From Eggerthellaceae bacterium (lineage in GTDB: Bacteria > Actinomycetota > Coriobacteriia > Coriobacteriales > Eggerthellaceae), in NCBI GenBank assembly GCA_900754495.1, contig CAAEDC010000135.1, positions 1 through 13,531 on the forward strand: a stretch of 13,531 nucleotides of DNA. Reading direction: 5' to 3'. Below, piece after piece: positions 4,979 to 12,529 of the stretch. The notes beneath the pieces were generated by a model. The model had not been told where the DNA came from, searched no databases, and worked only from the letters and a program-made list of their open reading frames with translations. Made by a program: the position numbers and the translations under genes. Numbering within the stretch: position 1 is the stretch's first letter; every line of letters starts with the position of its first letter.

Positions 4979-5842
4979 ATGTTCGGCTACATCGCCGCAA
5001 ACCTCCACGACCTCGACGAAGCGGAGCAGCAACGCTACCGCGCGGCGTACTGCGGACTGTGCCATGCGCTGAAGGAGCGCTTCGGCCAGGCGAGCCGCTT
5101 TTCGCTCACGTACGACATGGCGTTCCTGACGCTGCTTCTGGGATCGCTTTACGAACCGCAGGAGCAGACCGGCCGGGAGCGCTGCGTCGCTCATCCCATG
5201 AAGCCCCATGCCTATCTGACCACGCGGTTCACCGACTATGCGGCCGACCTCTCCGTGGCGCTCGCCTATCACAAATGCCTGGATGACTGGAACGACGACC
5301 GCAGCGTGCGCGCACGCGCCTACGCGGGGATGCTGGAGCGCGCCTACGGCGACGTCAAGCAGCGGCTGCCGCGGCAATGCGCGGCGATCGAGGACGGGCT
5401 GGCAGACATAACGTGCATCGAGCGGACGCCCGACGCCCCGCCCGATGCGGCAGCGAACCGCTTCGGAGCGCTTCTGGGGGAGCTGTTCGTGCGCGACGAG
5501 GACATCTGGTCGGACACGCTGCGCCAGTTCGGCGACCAGCTCGGACGTTTCATCTATTTCATGGACGCCGCATGCGATCTCGAGCGCGACCGGCGCTCGG
5601 GCAGCTACAATCCCCTATCGTCGCTCGATATGGAAAAGGAAGACATCGACATCGCATTGACGACATTCGCCGGACGCGCCACCGTCCATTTCGAGAAGCT
5701 GCCGCTTGAGCAGGACCTCCACCTGCTGCGCAGCGTGCTGTATTCGGGCATCTGGCAAAAGCGCAATGCCCAGGAAACGAAACGCCTCAAGCGCGAAGCG
5801 CGCAAGGCGACGCAGGACCGAACTACCGAGAAGGACGCCTAA
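4979..5842 (+). CDS. DUF5685 family protein, 287 aa
   Basis: The start MFGYI, the early YCGLCHALKERFG with C25/C28, and the FSLTYDMAFLTLLL stretch match the uncharacterised DUF5685 family, often found beside J-domain proteins. The protein is all-helical by appearance, soluble, with no signal peptide. Two acidic motifs stand out: DDWNDD at 102-107, and D196, D200, D204 in MDAACDLERDRRSG followed by SYNPL. Their form (DDxxD and DxxxD, the second followed by R-x-G-x-Y-x-P) resembles the two Mg-binding motifs of squalene/phytoene synthases. The link is my inference, and the 94-residue spacing is shorter than usual there. It starts 6 bases after the zinc-ribbon gene and ends 1 base before the J-protein gene, so the three are surely co-translated. 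Confidence 0.85.
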   Translation: MFGYIAANLHDLDEAEQQRYRAAYCGLCHALKERFGQASRFSLTYDMAFLTLLLGSLYEPQEQTGRERCVAHPMKPHAYLTTRFTDYAADLSVALAYHKCLDDWNDDRSVRARAYAGMLERAYGDVKQRLPRQCAAIEDGLADITCIERTPDAPPDAAANRFGALLGELFVRDEDIWSDTLRQFGDQLGRFIYFMDAACDLERDRRSGSYNPLSSLDMEKEDIDIALTTFAGRATVHFEKLPLEQDLHLLRSVLYSGIWQKRNAQETKRLKREARKATQDRTTEKDA

Positions 5843-5843
5843 G

Positions 5844-6671
5844 GTGCCAGAGAACCCTTACGACATACTGGGCGTGAGCCCCGACGCCTCGCCCGACGAG
5901 GTGAAGAAGGCCTACCGCAAGAAAGCTCGCGAGAACCACCCCGACCTCAATCCCGACGATCCGGGCGCGGCCGAACGCATGAACAAGATCAACGAGGCCT
6001 ACGACCGCATCATGAACCCCGAGAAATACGAGGCGCGCGACCGCCGCGCGCAGGCCGCCCAGGGCTACCCCGGAGGCCAGCGCCCCGGCGGCGCGGGCAC
6101 TGCGGGCGGATCGCATACGGGCGCCGGCGCGGGAGGCCAGCAGACCGGCTACGGTTACGGCTACGGCGGCGGCACGTCGAGCGGCAACGGGCCCTACGGA
6201 TGGACGGGCGGGTTCGACTTCGACGACCTGTTCGGCTTCGGCGGATTCGGCGGCGCCGCAACCGGCCCCATCCGCCCCGAAGCGTCCGCGTCGGACAGCG
6301 CCGAGGTGCGCGCGGCGATCGACGCCATCAACGCCGGCGCGTACCAGCAGGCGATCAGCATCCTCAACGCCATCACCAGCGGCGGGCGCGACGCTCGCTG
6401 GTACTACCTCAGCGCGCTCGCCAACGACGGCGCGGGCAACTCCCTGATGGCGCTCGAGCAGATCCGCCGCGCGGTGCGCATGGATCCGAACAACCCCGAC
6501 TACCAGCGCGCCCAGCGGAAGTTCCAGCAGGACAGCACCGAATACCAGGAGGAGGGCCAGGCGAAGGGGTTCACCATGGTGGGCGTCGACCCCATGACGC
6601 TGTGCTGCGGCATCTGGTGCTGCGGCCCGCTACTCTGCCGCATGTGCTTCCCCTTCGGCTTCTACTTCTAG
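5844..6671 (+). CDS. J-domain co-chaperone with Gly-rich linker, TPR-like part and Cys-rich tail
   Basis: J-proteins stimulate the ATPase of Hsp70 and bring it clients. A J domain fills residues 4-65 (NPYDILGVSPDASPDEVKKA) with the catalytic HPD at 32-34. A Gly/Tyr-rich linker follows (about 73-145, with YGYGYGGG and FDDLFGFGGFGG). Residues 150-235 look like tandem helix pairs (AIDAINAGAYQQAISILNAI, then WYYLSALANDGAGNSLMALE), TPR-like. The last 24 residues hold six Cys (254, 255, 259, 260, 265, 268) among hydrophobic and aromatic residues, ending FPFGFYF. It lacks the CxxCxGxG zinc repeats of true DnaJ. Start: GTG at 5844, one base after the previous stop, with AAGGA upstream. The Hsp70 gene follows after 45 bases, so the two are probably partners. 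Confidence 0.93.
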   Translation: MPENPYDILGVSPDASPDEVKKAYRKKARENHPDLNPDDPGAAERMNKINEAYDRIMNPEKYEARDRRAQAAQGYPGGQRPGGAGTAGGSHTGAGAGGQQTGYGYGYGGGTSSGNGPYGWTGGFDFDDLFGFGGFGGAATGPIRPEASASDSAEVRAAIDAINAGAYQQAISILNAITSGGRDARWYYLSALANDGAGNSLMALEQIRRAVRMDPNNPDYQRAQRKFQQDSTEYQEEGQAKGFTMVGVDPMTLCCGIWCCGPLLCRMCFPFGFYF

Positions 6672-6716
6672 CACGGCAAAACCTCACGTCAGACCGCGTA
6701 TCGAAAGGACACGAGC

Positions 6717-8483
6717 ATGGGAGCGACGATAGGTATCGATCTGGGAACGACCAATAGCTGCATGGCGGCGATGGAGGGCGGAAAGCCCGTCATCATCCCC
6801 AACGCCGAAGGCGAGCGCACCACCCCCAGCGTGGTCGCGTTCTCCAAAGCGGGCGAGCGCCTGGTCGGGCGCATCGCGTGCCGCCAGGCGGCGATGAACC
6901 CCGACCGCACGATCTCCTCGGTCAAGCGCCACATGGGCACCGATTGGCGCGTCGACATCGACGGGAAGCGCTTCACGCCCCAGGAGCTGTCGGCGATGAT
7001 CCTGCGCAAGCTGCGCACCGACGCCGAGGCGTTCCTCGGCCAGCCCGTCACCGACGCGGTCATCACCGTGCCCGCCTACTTCAACGACATGCAGCGCCAA
7101 GCCACCAAGGACGCCGGCCGCATCGCCGGGCTCAACGTGCTGCGCATCATCAACGAGCCCACGTCCGCCGCGCTCGCCTACGGCCTGGACAACGGCACGC
7201 CCCAGAAGGTGATGGTCTACGACCTGGGCGGCGGCACGTTCGACGTGTCCATCATCGAGATCGGCGACGGCGTCATCGAGGTGCTCGCGACCGCCGGCGA
7301 CAACCACCTGGGCGGCGACGACTTCGACGAGCGCGTGGCGGAACACCTGCTCGACGAGTTCCAGCGCGACAACGGCATCGACCTGCGCCGCGAACCCGCC
7401 GCCCTGCAGCGCGTGCGCGAGGCGGCATGCGAGGCGAAGATCGAGCTGTCGTCGATGGAGACCACGCGCGTCAACCTGCCGTTTCTGGCGCAGGGCCCAA
7501 GCGGCCCCGTTCATTTCGAGACGACACTCACGCGCAGCGCCTTCAACCAGATGACGGCCGACCTCGTGCACCGCACCGAGGGACCCGTCACCACTGCGCT
7601 CAACGACGCAGGCATCGCCGCCAGCGAGCTGGGCTGCGTCCTTTTGGTCGGCGGCTCGACGCGCATCCCCGCCGTCCAGCAGAAGGTGCGCGAACTCACC
7701 GGCAAGGAGCCCTCGTCGTCCATCAACCCCGACGAATGCGTCGCCACCGGCGCCGCCATCCAAGGCGCGACGCTGTCCGGCAGCTCGACCGGGTTGGTGA
7801 AGGCGAACAGCATCCTGCTTTTGGACGTGACGCCGCTGTCGCTTTCCATCGAGACGGTCGGCGGCGTGGCGACGCGCCTGGTCGAGCGCAACACGACGCT
7901 GCCCGTCCACTACTCGCAGGTGTTCTCGACCGCGGCGCCCTTCCAGACCAGCGTCGAGATCCACGTGCTGCAGGGCGAGCGTCCGATGGCGCGCGACAAC
8001 AAGACCATCGGCAAATTCCGCCTCAAGGGCATCAAACGCGCGCCCGCCGGCATCCCCCAGATCGAGGTGACCTTCGACATCGACGCCAACGGCATCCTGA
8101 CCGTGTCGGCGAAGGATCTCGACACCGGCAAGCAGCAATCCATCACGATCGACGACTCCGAGCGCATGTCCGACGCCGAGATCGATCAGGCGATCCGCGA
8201 CGCCGAGCAGTATGCCGCCCAAGACGGGGTGCGCCGCGAGGCGCTTTCGGTGCTGGATGCGGGCCGCAGGCTGGCCGATGCCGCCAACCGGGCGCTCGCA
8301 TCCGCGGGAAAACAGCTCGACAAGGCCGAGAAGAAGCAGGTCAAGGCCGACATCGCCTCCCTGCAGAGGCTTCTGGGCAAAAAAGTCGACAAGGTCAGCG
8401 AGGCGGACGTCGCCGCGCTGCGCGCCGCCATCGACCAGCTTGAGAGGTCGAGCGCCCATGTGCGCGGCCTGGCGGGCAATTAG
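6717..8483 (+). CDS. Second Hsp70 (DnaK paralogue) with shortened C-terminus, 588 aa
   Basis: The complete nucleotide-binding domain is present: [18 protein letters not shown] near the start, [39 protein letters not shown], and [20 protein letters not shown]. The interdomain linker [13 protein letters not shown] and the substrate-binding beta domain ([39 protein letters not shown]) are intact. The helical lid is short: at 588 residues the protein is about 50 shorter than typical DnaK, and it ends HVRGLAGN without the usual disordered acidic tail. The NBD lacks the insertion after SSVKR that the dnaK at 1-482 has, so this is an old paralogue, not a recent copy. ATG at 6717 with AAAGGA upstream. 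Its J-protein partner is encoded directly upstream. Confidence 0.96.
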   Translation: MGATIGIDLGTTNSCMAAMEGGKPVIIPNAEGERTTPSVVAFSKAGERLVGRIACRQAAMNPDRTISSVKRHMGTDWRVDIDGKRFTPQELSAMILRKLRTDAEAFLGQPVTDAVITVPAYFNDMQRQATKDAGRIAGLNVLRIINEPTSAALAYGLDNGTPQKVMVYDLGGGTFDVSIIEIGDGVIEVLATAGDNHLGGDDFDERVAEHLLDEFQRDNGIDLRREPAALQRVREAACEAKIELSSMETTRVNLPFLAQGPSGPVHFETTLTRSAFNQMTADLVHRTEGPVTTALNDAGIAASELGCVLLVGGSTRIPAVQQKVRELTGKEPSSSINPDECVATGAAIQGATLSGSSTGLVKANSILLLDVTPLSLSIETVGGVATRLVERNTTLPVHYSQVFSTAAPFQTSVEIHVLQGERPMARDNKTIGKFRLKGIKRAPAGIPQIEVTFDIDANGILTVSAKDLDTGKQQSITIDDSERMSDAEIDQAIRDAEQYAAQDGVRREALSVLDAGRRLADAANRALASAGKQLDKAEKKQVKADIASLQRLLGKKVDKVSEADVAALRAAIDQLERSSAHVRGLAGN

Positions 8484-8485
8484 CG

Positions 8486-8515
8486 TACAATAGTGAGTTG
8501 GGCGCGAAAGCGCCC
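8486..8515 (+). promoter_or_regulatory. Possible galE promoter and leader hairpin
   Basis: TACAAT (8486-8491) just after the Hsp70 stop is a good -10 box, but no convincing -35 box lies 15-18 bases upstream. A little further on, GGGCGC and GCGCCC (8500-8515) pair around a GAAA tetraloop in what would be the galE leader, with no T run to make it a terminator. galE may therefore be expressed from here, from the chaperone operon, or both. Confidence 0.35.
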
Positions 8516-8580
8516 CGCGCCAACGAAGGCGCATGCGAGCAGGGCGCGCAAGACGCCCCATCGTCGAGGAAAGGATCATC

Positions 8581-9717
8581 ATGGCCAACAAGAGCCTTGC
8601 CAAGCCCCACGATCAGATCTGCGTTCTGGTCACCGGCGGCGCCGGTTTCATCGGCAGCCACACCTGCGTCGAGCTGCTCAACCAGGGTTACCGCGTCGTC
8701 GTGGTCGACGACCTGAGCAATTCGAGCCAGGTGGCGCTCGACCGCGTGCGCAAGATCACCGGCCTGGCACCCGATGACGACCGCCTGTCGTTCTACCAGG
8801 ACAACATCCTCGACCGCGAGGCGCTCGAGCACATCTTCCAGGAAAACGACATCGACGCCATCATCCACTTCGCCGGCTTCAAGGCCGTGGGCGAAAGCGT
8901 CCAGAAGCCGCTGGAGTACTACTGGAACAACGTCGCCGGCACGCTGGTGCTGTGCGGCGTCGCCCGCGAGCACGACGTCAAGAACATCGTGTTCTCGTCC
9001 AGCGCGACCGTGTACGGCGAGCCGGACTTCATTCCCATCACCGAAAGCTGCCCCAAGCACGAGGCCACCAACCCCTACGGCGAGACGAAGAGCATGCTCG
9101 AGCGCGTGCTGACCGACCTGTACAAGGGCGACAACGAGTGGAACGTCGTGCTGCTGCGCTACTTCAACCCCATCGGCGCGCACGAAAGCGGCCTTATCGG
9201 CGAGGATCCCAAGGGCATCCCCAACAACCTGCTCCCCTACGTGGCGCAGGTCGCCGTGGGCAAGCTCGAGTGCGTGGGCGTGTTCGGCGACGACTACCCC
9301 ACGCCCGACGGCACCGGCGTGCGCGACTACATCCACGTGGTCGACCTGGCCCGCGGCCATGTGGCGGCGCTCGACTGGATGGGCGGCAAAGTCGGCACCG
9401 GCGAGGCCATCGGCATCGGATCGATCAAGGGCGATCCCGCCGAGGACGGCACGCGCCGCGGCGTCGGCATCTTCAACCTGGGCACCGGCAAAGGCTCCAG
9501 CGTCCTGGACGTCATCCACGCGTTCGAGCGCGCGTGCGGCCACGAGCTGCCCTACGAGATCAAGCCGCGTCGCGCAGGCGACGTCGCCGAGAACTACGCC
9601 GCCTGCGACAAGGCGCGCGAGGAGCTGGGCTGGGTCGCCGAATACGACCTCGACCGCATGTGCACCGACAGCTGGCGTTGGCAGTCGACCAACCCCGACG
9701 GCTACGCCACGGCATAG
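8581..9717 (+). CDS. galE: UDP-glucose 4-epimerase
   Basis: GalE interconverts UDP-glucose and UDP-galactose using tightly bound NAD, feeding galactose use and envelope polysaccharides. The Rossmann NAD loop TGGAGFIGSH is at 18-27; IIHFAGFKAVGES, SSSATVYGEP and the catalytic NPYGETK (Tyr166, Lys170) follow. Also present are LLRYFNPIGAHESGLIGEDP, GVRDYIHVVDLARGH and the C-terminal NLGTGKGSSVLDVI. At 378 residues it is about 40 longer than E. coli GalE, from a short N-terminal extension and an insertion of about 28 residues (WMGGKVGTGEAIGIGSIKGD and on) before FNLGTG. ATG at 8581 with GGAAAGGA upstream; an in-frame ATG at 8533 lacks a ribosome site. The convergent neighbour is a cell-wall glycopolymer ligase, which fits an envelope role. 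Confidence 0.96.
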   Translation: MANKSLAKPHDQICVLVTGGAGFIGSHTCVELLNQGYRVVVVDDLSNSSQVALDRVRKITGLAPDDDRLSFYQDNILDREALEHIFQENDIDAIIHFAGFKAVGESVQKPLEYYWNNVAGTLVLCGVAREHDVKNIVFSSSATVYGEPDFIPITESCPKHEATNPYGETKSMLERVLTDLYKGDNEWNVVLLRYFNPIGAHESGLIGEDPKGIPNNLLPYVAQVAVGKLECVGVFGDDYPTPDGTGVRDYIHVVDLARGHVAALDWMGGKVGTGEAIGIGSIKGDPAEDGTRRGVGIFNLGTGKGSSVLDVIHAFERACGHELPYEIKPRRAGDVAENYAACDKAREELGWVAEYDLDRMCTDSWRWQSTNPDGYATA

Positions 9718-9728
9718 CAAGGCTTCGA

Positions 9729-9764
9729 CGGGAAGGGGCGGGCGAAGGCACCTGCCCCTTCCCG
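9729..9764 (+). terminator. Terminator hairpin after galE
   Basis: CGGGAAGGGGC (9729-9739) and GCCCCTTCCCG (9754-9764) form an 11-bp GC-rich stem 12 bases after the galE stop, followed by CTTTGATT. The T run is short, so efficiency is uncertain; a second hairpin lies behind it. Confidence 0.55.
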
Positions 9765-9803
9765 CTTTGATTGCGGCAGCCTCGCGCAAATGCCGCCTAG
9801 CGA

Positions 9804-9848
9804 AAAGGCCTCCCTCCCGTCGAACGATTCGATGGGAGGGAGGCCTTT
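9804..9848. terminator. Bidirectional terminator between galE and the LCP gene
   Basis: AAAGGCCTCCCTCCC (9804-9818) and GGGAGGGAGGCCTTT (9834-9848) pair perfectly over 15 bp; inside, TCGAA/TTCGA can extend the stem. The minus strand leaves it as CCTTTTCG and the plus strand as CCTTTCGGG, so it serves the convergent LCP gene best and backs up the galE terminator. Confidence 0.8.
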
Positions 9849-9910
9849 CGGGTTTTCAGGGCTGACCGCGATGCCGGATCTGCGAGCGCGTCCGATTCGC
9901 CCCGGAGGGT

Positions 9911-11338
9911 TTAGTAGCCGGATGCGTATCCCGATCCGTAAGCGCCGCCGCCGGTTGCGTAGCCGCCGGTCGCGCCGGAGCCGTATCCGCTGCCGTAGCC
10001 GCTGCTGTAGACCCCTGAACCGCTGCCGTACGAGGAGTAGCCGCTGCTGTACGAGGAGTAGCCGCCGCTTTGCTCCGCGGCGATCGCCTCGGCCAGCATC
10101 TCGTCCGACACGGTGATGCCGCTCGGATCGCCGCCCTCCTCGACCACCTGCATCATCTTGGCGAGCTGGCCGGTATCGGTGAACACGTACGAGACGCCGT
10201 TAACGTATTGCGCGACCGACGGCACCATGGCGGAGTAGATCGTCATGTCGCCCTCGTCTTGGAACTGCATCGCCAGATTGATGATGTCAGTGACGGACAG
10301 GTCGGTCGTGACGCACGCCGCCGCGGCCTCGATGACACCCGGAAGCTCGTTCACCGGCATCGCCAGCACTTTGTCGACGATCGCTTGGATGAGCTTGCGC
10401 TGGTTCTGGGTGCGGGTGAAGTCGCCGTCCGCATAAGCGCGGCTGCGCGCGAACACCAGCGCGGCCTCGCCGTCAAGATGCTGAAGGCCGGGTTCGATGA
10501 TGATATGCTCGATGCTCGCATCGTCGATGGAGCCGTCCGCCTTCGGATCGTCGATAAGCTCGTCGACCTCGACGTCCACACCGCCCACGGCATCGACCAG
10601 CGCGACGAGGTTGCCGAAGTTCACCTCGGCGTAATGCGCGATCTCCACACCGCACAGCTCGCTCGCCTCGCTGATGACGCCCGCGGCGCCATCGTAGGTG
10701 TAGGCGTTGTTGAACTTCGACACGCCATGGCCGTCGATGTCGATGGCCGTGTCGCGGGGGATCGACACCATGGTCGCCTGGTTCTTCGTTCCATCAACGC
10801 GGACGAGGATGTTGGTGTCCGAACGCGATTCCGCCTGGGACTGGCCCTCGCGGATGTCGGAACCGATCAGCATCATGTAGAACGGCTTGTTGAGATCGGC
10901 GGACACCAGCTGCTCGTCAATTGCGGCGAGCTGATCCCGGGTTTTATTTCCGGTGTTGAGCGTGCTGTTGATGCCGTTGATGTACAGCGCGAGCGCGGCG
11001 CCGCATCCGATCAGCGCCACGAGCACCACGGCGACGACGCCGATCGCGATCTTCTTGCCGCGGCCGGACTTCTTCTTGGCGGAGGCGTGCGAGTACGCGG
11101 AGCTGCCGCGGGAATACGCGCCCGCCCCGTCGGCGGGCGCGGAACCAACCGGTCGGACGCCCGAGTAGCGTCGCGAAGAGGAGCGGCTGTCCCCGGGATA
11201 CGAACGGGCATCGGAAGAATAGCGCGAGTAACGGCCCATCTCGTTGCGGGAGCCGCGGGATCCGCGAACGGAGGGACGGTTCGCGCCCGGCTCCGTTGAA
11301 CGGCGGGATCTGTTCGACCGCTCGTTGCGAGATGCCAT
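9911..11338 (-). CDS. LytR-CpsA-Psr (LCP) family cell-wall glycopolymer ligase
   Basis: LCP proteins attach undecaprenyl-linked glycopolymers (teichoic acids, capsule, arabinogalactan) to peptidoglycan outside the membrane. Layout of the 475 residues: a Ser/Arg-rich cytoplasmic region (1-95); one membrane helix (97-119, IAIGVVAVVLVALIGCGAAL); then the LCP catalytic domain. Catalytic-site motifs are visible: MMLIGSDIREG, ESRSDTNILVRVD, MVSIPRDTAIDIDGHG with the key Arg/Asp, KFNNAYTYDGA and LVFARSRAYADGDFTRTQNQ. The last 55 or so residues are a low-complexity Gly/Ser/Tyr tail with 11 tyrosines. ATG at 11338 follows GAGGAGAAG. It is transcribed alone from an extended -10 promoter and converges with galE. 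Confidence 0.94.
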   Translation of the reverse strand: MASRNERSNRSRRSTEPGANRPSVRGSRGSRNEMGRYSRYSSDARSYPGDSRSSSRRYSGVRPVGSAPADGAGAYSRGSSAYSHASAKKKSGRGKKIAIGVVAVVLVALIGCGAALALYINGINSTLNTGNKTRDQLAAIDEQLVSADLNKPFYMMLIGSDIREGQSQAESRSDTNILVRVDGTKNQATMVSIPRDTAIDIDGHGVSKFNNAYTYDGAAGVISEASELCGVEIAHYAEVNFGNLVALVDAVGGVDVEVDELIDDPKADGSIDDASIEHIIIEPGLQHLDGEAALVFARSRAYADGDFTRTQNQRKLIQAIVDKVLAMPVNELPGVIEAAAACVTTDLSVTDIINLAMQFQDEGDMTIYSAMVPSVAQYVNGVSYVFTDTGQLAKMMQVVEEGGDPSGITVSDEMLAEAIAAEQSGGYSSYSSGYSSYGSGSGVYSSGYGSGYGSGATGGYATGGGAYGSGYASGY

Positions 11339-11429
11339 AGTGCTTCTCCTCATCTATCGGGCGAATCCCCTTGATCCCACGTGTGGAGGCGAGGAATCGC
11401 CGCGTCGAATACGAATGATTCAAGCAATT

Positions 11430-11438
11430 ATTGTACCA
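11430..11438 (-). promoter_or_regulatory. Extended -10 promoter of the LCP gene
   Basis: On the minus strand TGGTACAAT (11430-11438) is an extended -10 element. A poor -35 candidate, TTGGTG, lies only 15 bases upstream. Start near 11423 would give a leader of about 85 nt, containing a small hairpin (GGCGATTCCTCGCC). The rest of the gap up to 11560 shows nothing definite. Confidence 0.5.
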
Positions 11439-11560
11439 TCCGCCCCATTCCACCAAAAAATGGGCATATCACGCGGACGCGCAGCACACATCGCCGCAGA
11501 GAGAGGCGTCCTCCGGCATGGAAGCGATCGGCACCCGCGCCGCACACCGCCCGCTTGGGG

Positions 11561-12250
11561 TTACGCGTCGAGCAGCGAGAGGAGCTCCTCCGGTCGGTCG
11601 ATGACGAGCTCGGCGCCGCTTTCCTTCAGAAGCGCCGTGTCGTTGTACCCCCAGGCGACGCCGACGGCGTAGGCGCCCGCTGCACAGGCGGCCCCCGTGT
11701 CGTTGGAGGAATCCCCCACGAACACGCAGCGCTGCGCCGGCACGCCAAGCTCGGCAAGGAGTTTGTTCAGGCCCGTCGGATCGGGTTTGCGGGGGTAATC
11801 AGGCGATTCGCCTTGGACGCGATCGAAGAAGCCGGGCAAAAACGCCTCGATGACCTCCTTCGTCGCACCGTCGAACTTGTTGGAAAGGACCGCGAGCTTG
11901 ACGCCGCGCTCCTTCAGTTCCCCGAGCGTCCGCTCGATGCCGGGATAGGGCCGTGTGAGCTTGTACCCGTATTCGGGATAGAGCCGCTTCCAGCGCTTGG
12001 ACGCCTCCTCCACAGCGTCGTCCGACGCCTCGGGAGGAACGGCGAGGCGGATGAGCGCTTTCACGCCGCTGCCGACGAAGCTCAGGATCTCGTCGTGCGT
12101 CCGCTCGGGATAGCCGCACGCGCGCAGCGTCGCGTTGGTGAGCTCGACCAGATCGGGAAGCGTGTCGAGCAGCGTGCCATCCAGATCGAACACGACCGCA
12201 TCGACGGCGCGCTGCCGGGAGGCGGCATCGCGCGAAGGTGCATCGGGCAT
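11561..12250 (-). CDS. HAD-family hydrolase, phosphoglycolate phosphatase-like
   Basis: A 229-residue haloacid-dehalogenase phosphatase. All four HAD motifs are present: I, FDLDGTLLDTLPDL with nucleophile D22 and acid D24; II, LAVLSNK; III, the Lys of RKPDP; IV, CVFVGDSSNDTGAACAAG. A helical cap (about residues 35-100) sits between motifs I and II, as in Gph/PGMB-type enzymes. This subtype most often dephosphorylates 2-phosphoglycolate or a small sugar phosphate, but the substrate cannot be read from sequence. The ATG at 12250 has GAGAGGAG 7 bases upstream. It is divergent from the NifX-like gene and lies 222 bases from the LCP gene start, so it is probably expressed alone. Confidence 0.92.
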   Translation of the reverse strand: MPDAPSRDAASRQRAVDAVVFDLDGTLLDTLPDLVELTNATLRACGYPERTHDEILSFVGSGVKALIRLAVPPEASDDAVEEASKRWKRLYPEYGYKLTRPYPGIERTLGELKERGVKLAVLSNKFDGATKEVIEAFLPGFFDRVQGESPDYPRKPDPTGLNKLLAELGVPAQRCVFVGDSSNDTGAACAAGAYAVGVAWGYNDTALLKESGAELVIDRPEELLSLLDA

Positions 12251-12375
12251 GGGGCGGCTCCTCTCAAACGAGTGGTACGGGCTGTGCTTCGAGAGCAGAC
12301 TACCCCAAAACTGCGTGAGCCGGCCGCCTTCTCGCCAAAACACCGCATACGGGGCAAATCGCCCTTCGACCGCAA

Positions 12376-12398
12376 GCTATATGTTGACAACATATAGC
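12376..12398. promoter_or_regulatory. Perfect 11-bp-arm palindrome, likely operator
   Basis: GCTATATGTTG (12376-12386) and CAACATATAGC (12388-12398) are exact inverted repeats around one A. The palindrome covers the -35 box TTGACA of the promoter for the NifX-like gene. A dimeric regulator binding here would compete with RNA polymerase. It does not match FNR, Rex, LexA or NikR consensus sequences that I know; the regulator is unidentified. Confidence 0.7.
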
Positions 12399-12412
12399 AA
12401 AGAGCGTATAGG
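12384..12412 (+). promoter_or_regulatory. Promoter of the NifX-like gene
   Basis: Perfect -35 TTGACA (12384-12389), 17-base spacer, -10 TATAGG (12407-12412). Start near 12419, giving a leader of about 110 nt. A second small dyad, GTGT-N5-ACAC (12412-12424), overlaps the start point. The leader contains two strong hairpins: CCGCCGCA/TGCGGCGG around TCG, and CCGCCG/CGGCGG nearer the ATG. Confidence 0.7.
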
Positions 12413-12529
12413 TGTTATCGACACATAGCGGTGGCGACGAACCGAAGAGCCGCCCCGCGGAGAAGCCGTCCGCCGCATCGTGCGGCGGCAAAGCGAAACC
12501 GCCGCAACCGGCGGAGAAAGCGAGGAACC

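Noticed and set aside
6684-8603. 639-codon minus-strand frame opposite the Hsp70 gene
   Set aside because: Long only because GC-rich coding DNA lacks antisense stops; the Hsp70 on the plus strand is unmistakable.
8395-9789. 464-codon minus-strand frame opposite galE
   Set aside because: Shadow frame; composition (Val/Ala/Asp/His) mirrors galE codons and shows no domain.
10070-11299. 409-codon plus-strand frame opposite the LCP gene
   Set aside because: Shadow of the LCP gene, which has a membrane helix, catalytic motifs and a ribosome site.
12420-12529. Hairpins in the nifX-like leader as a molybdenum-cofactor riboswitch
   Set aside because: Only simple GC hairpins are visible; the conserved core of that riboswitch was not recognised.
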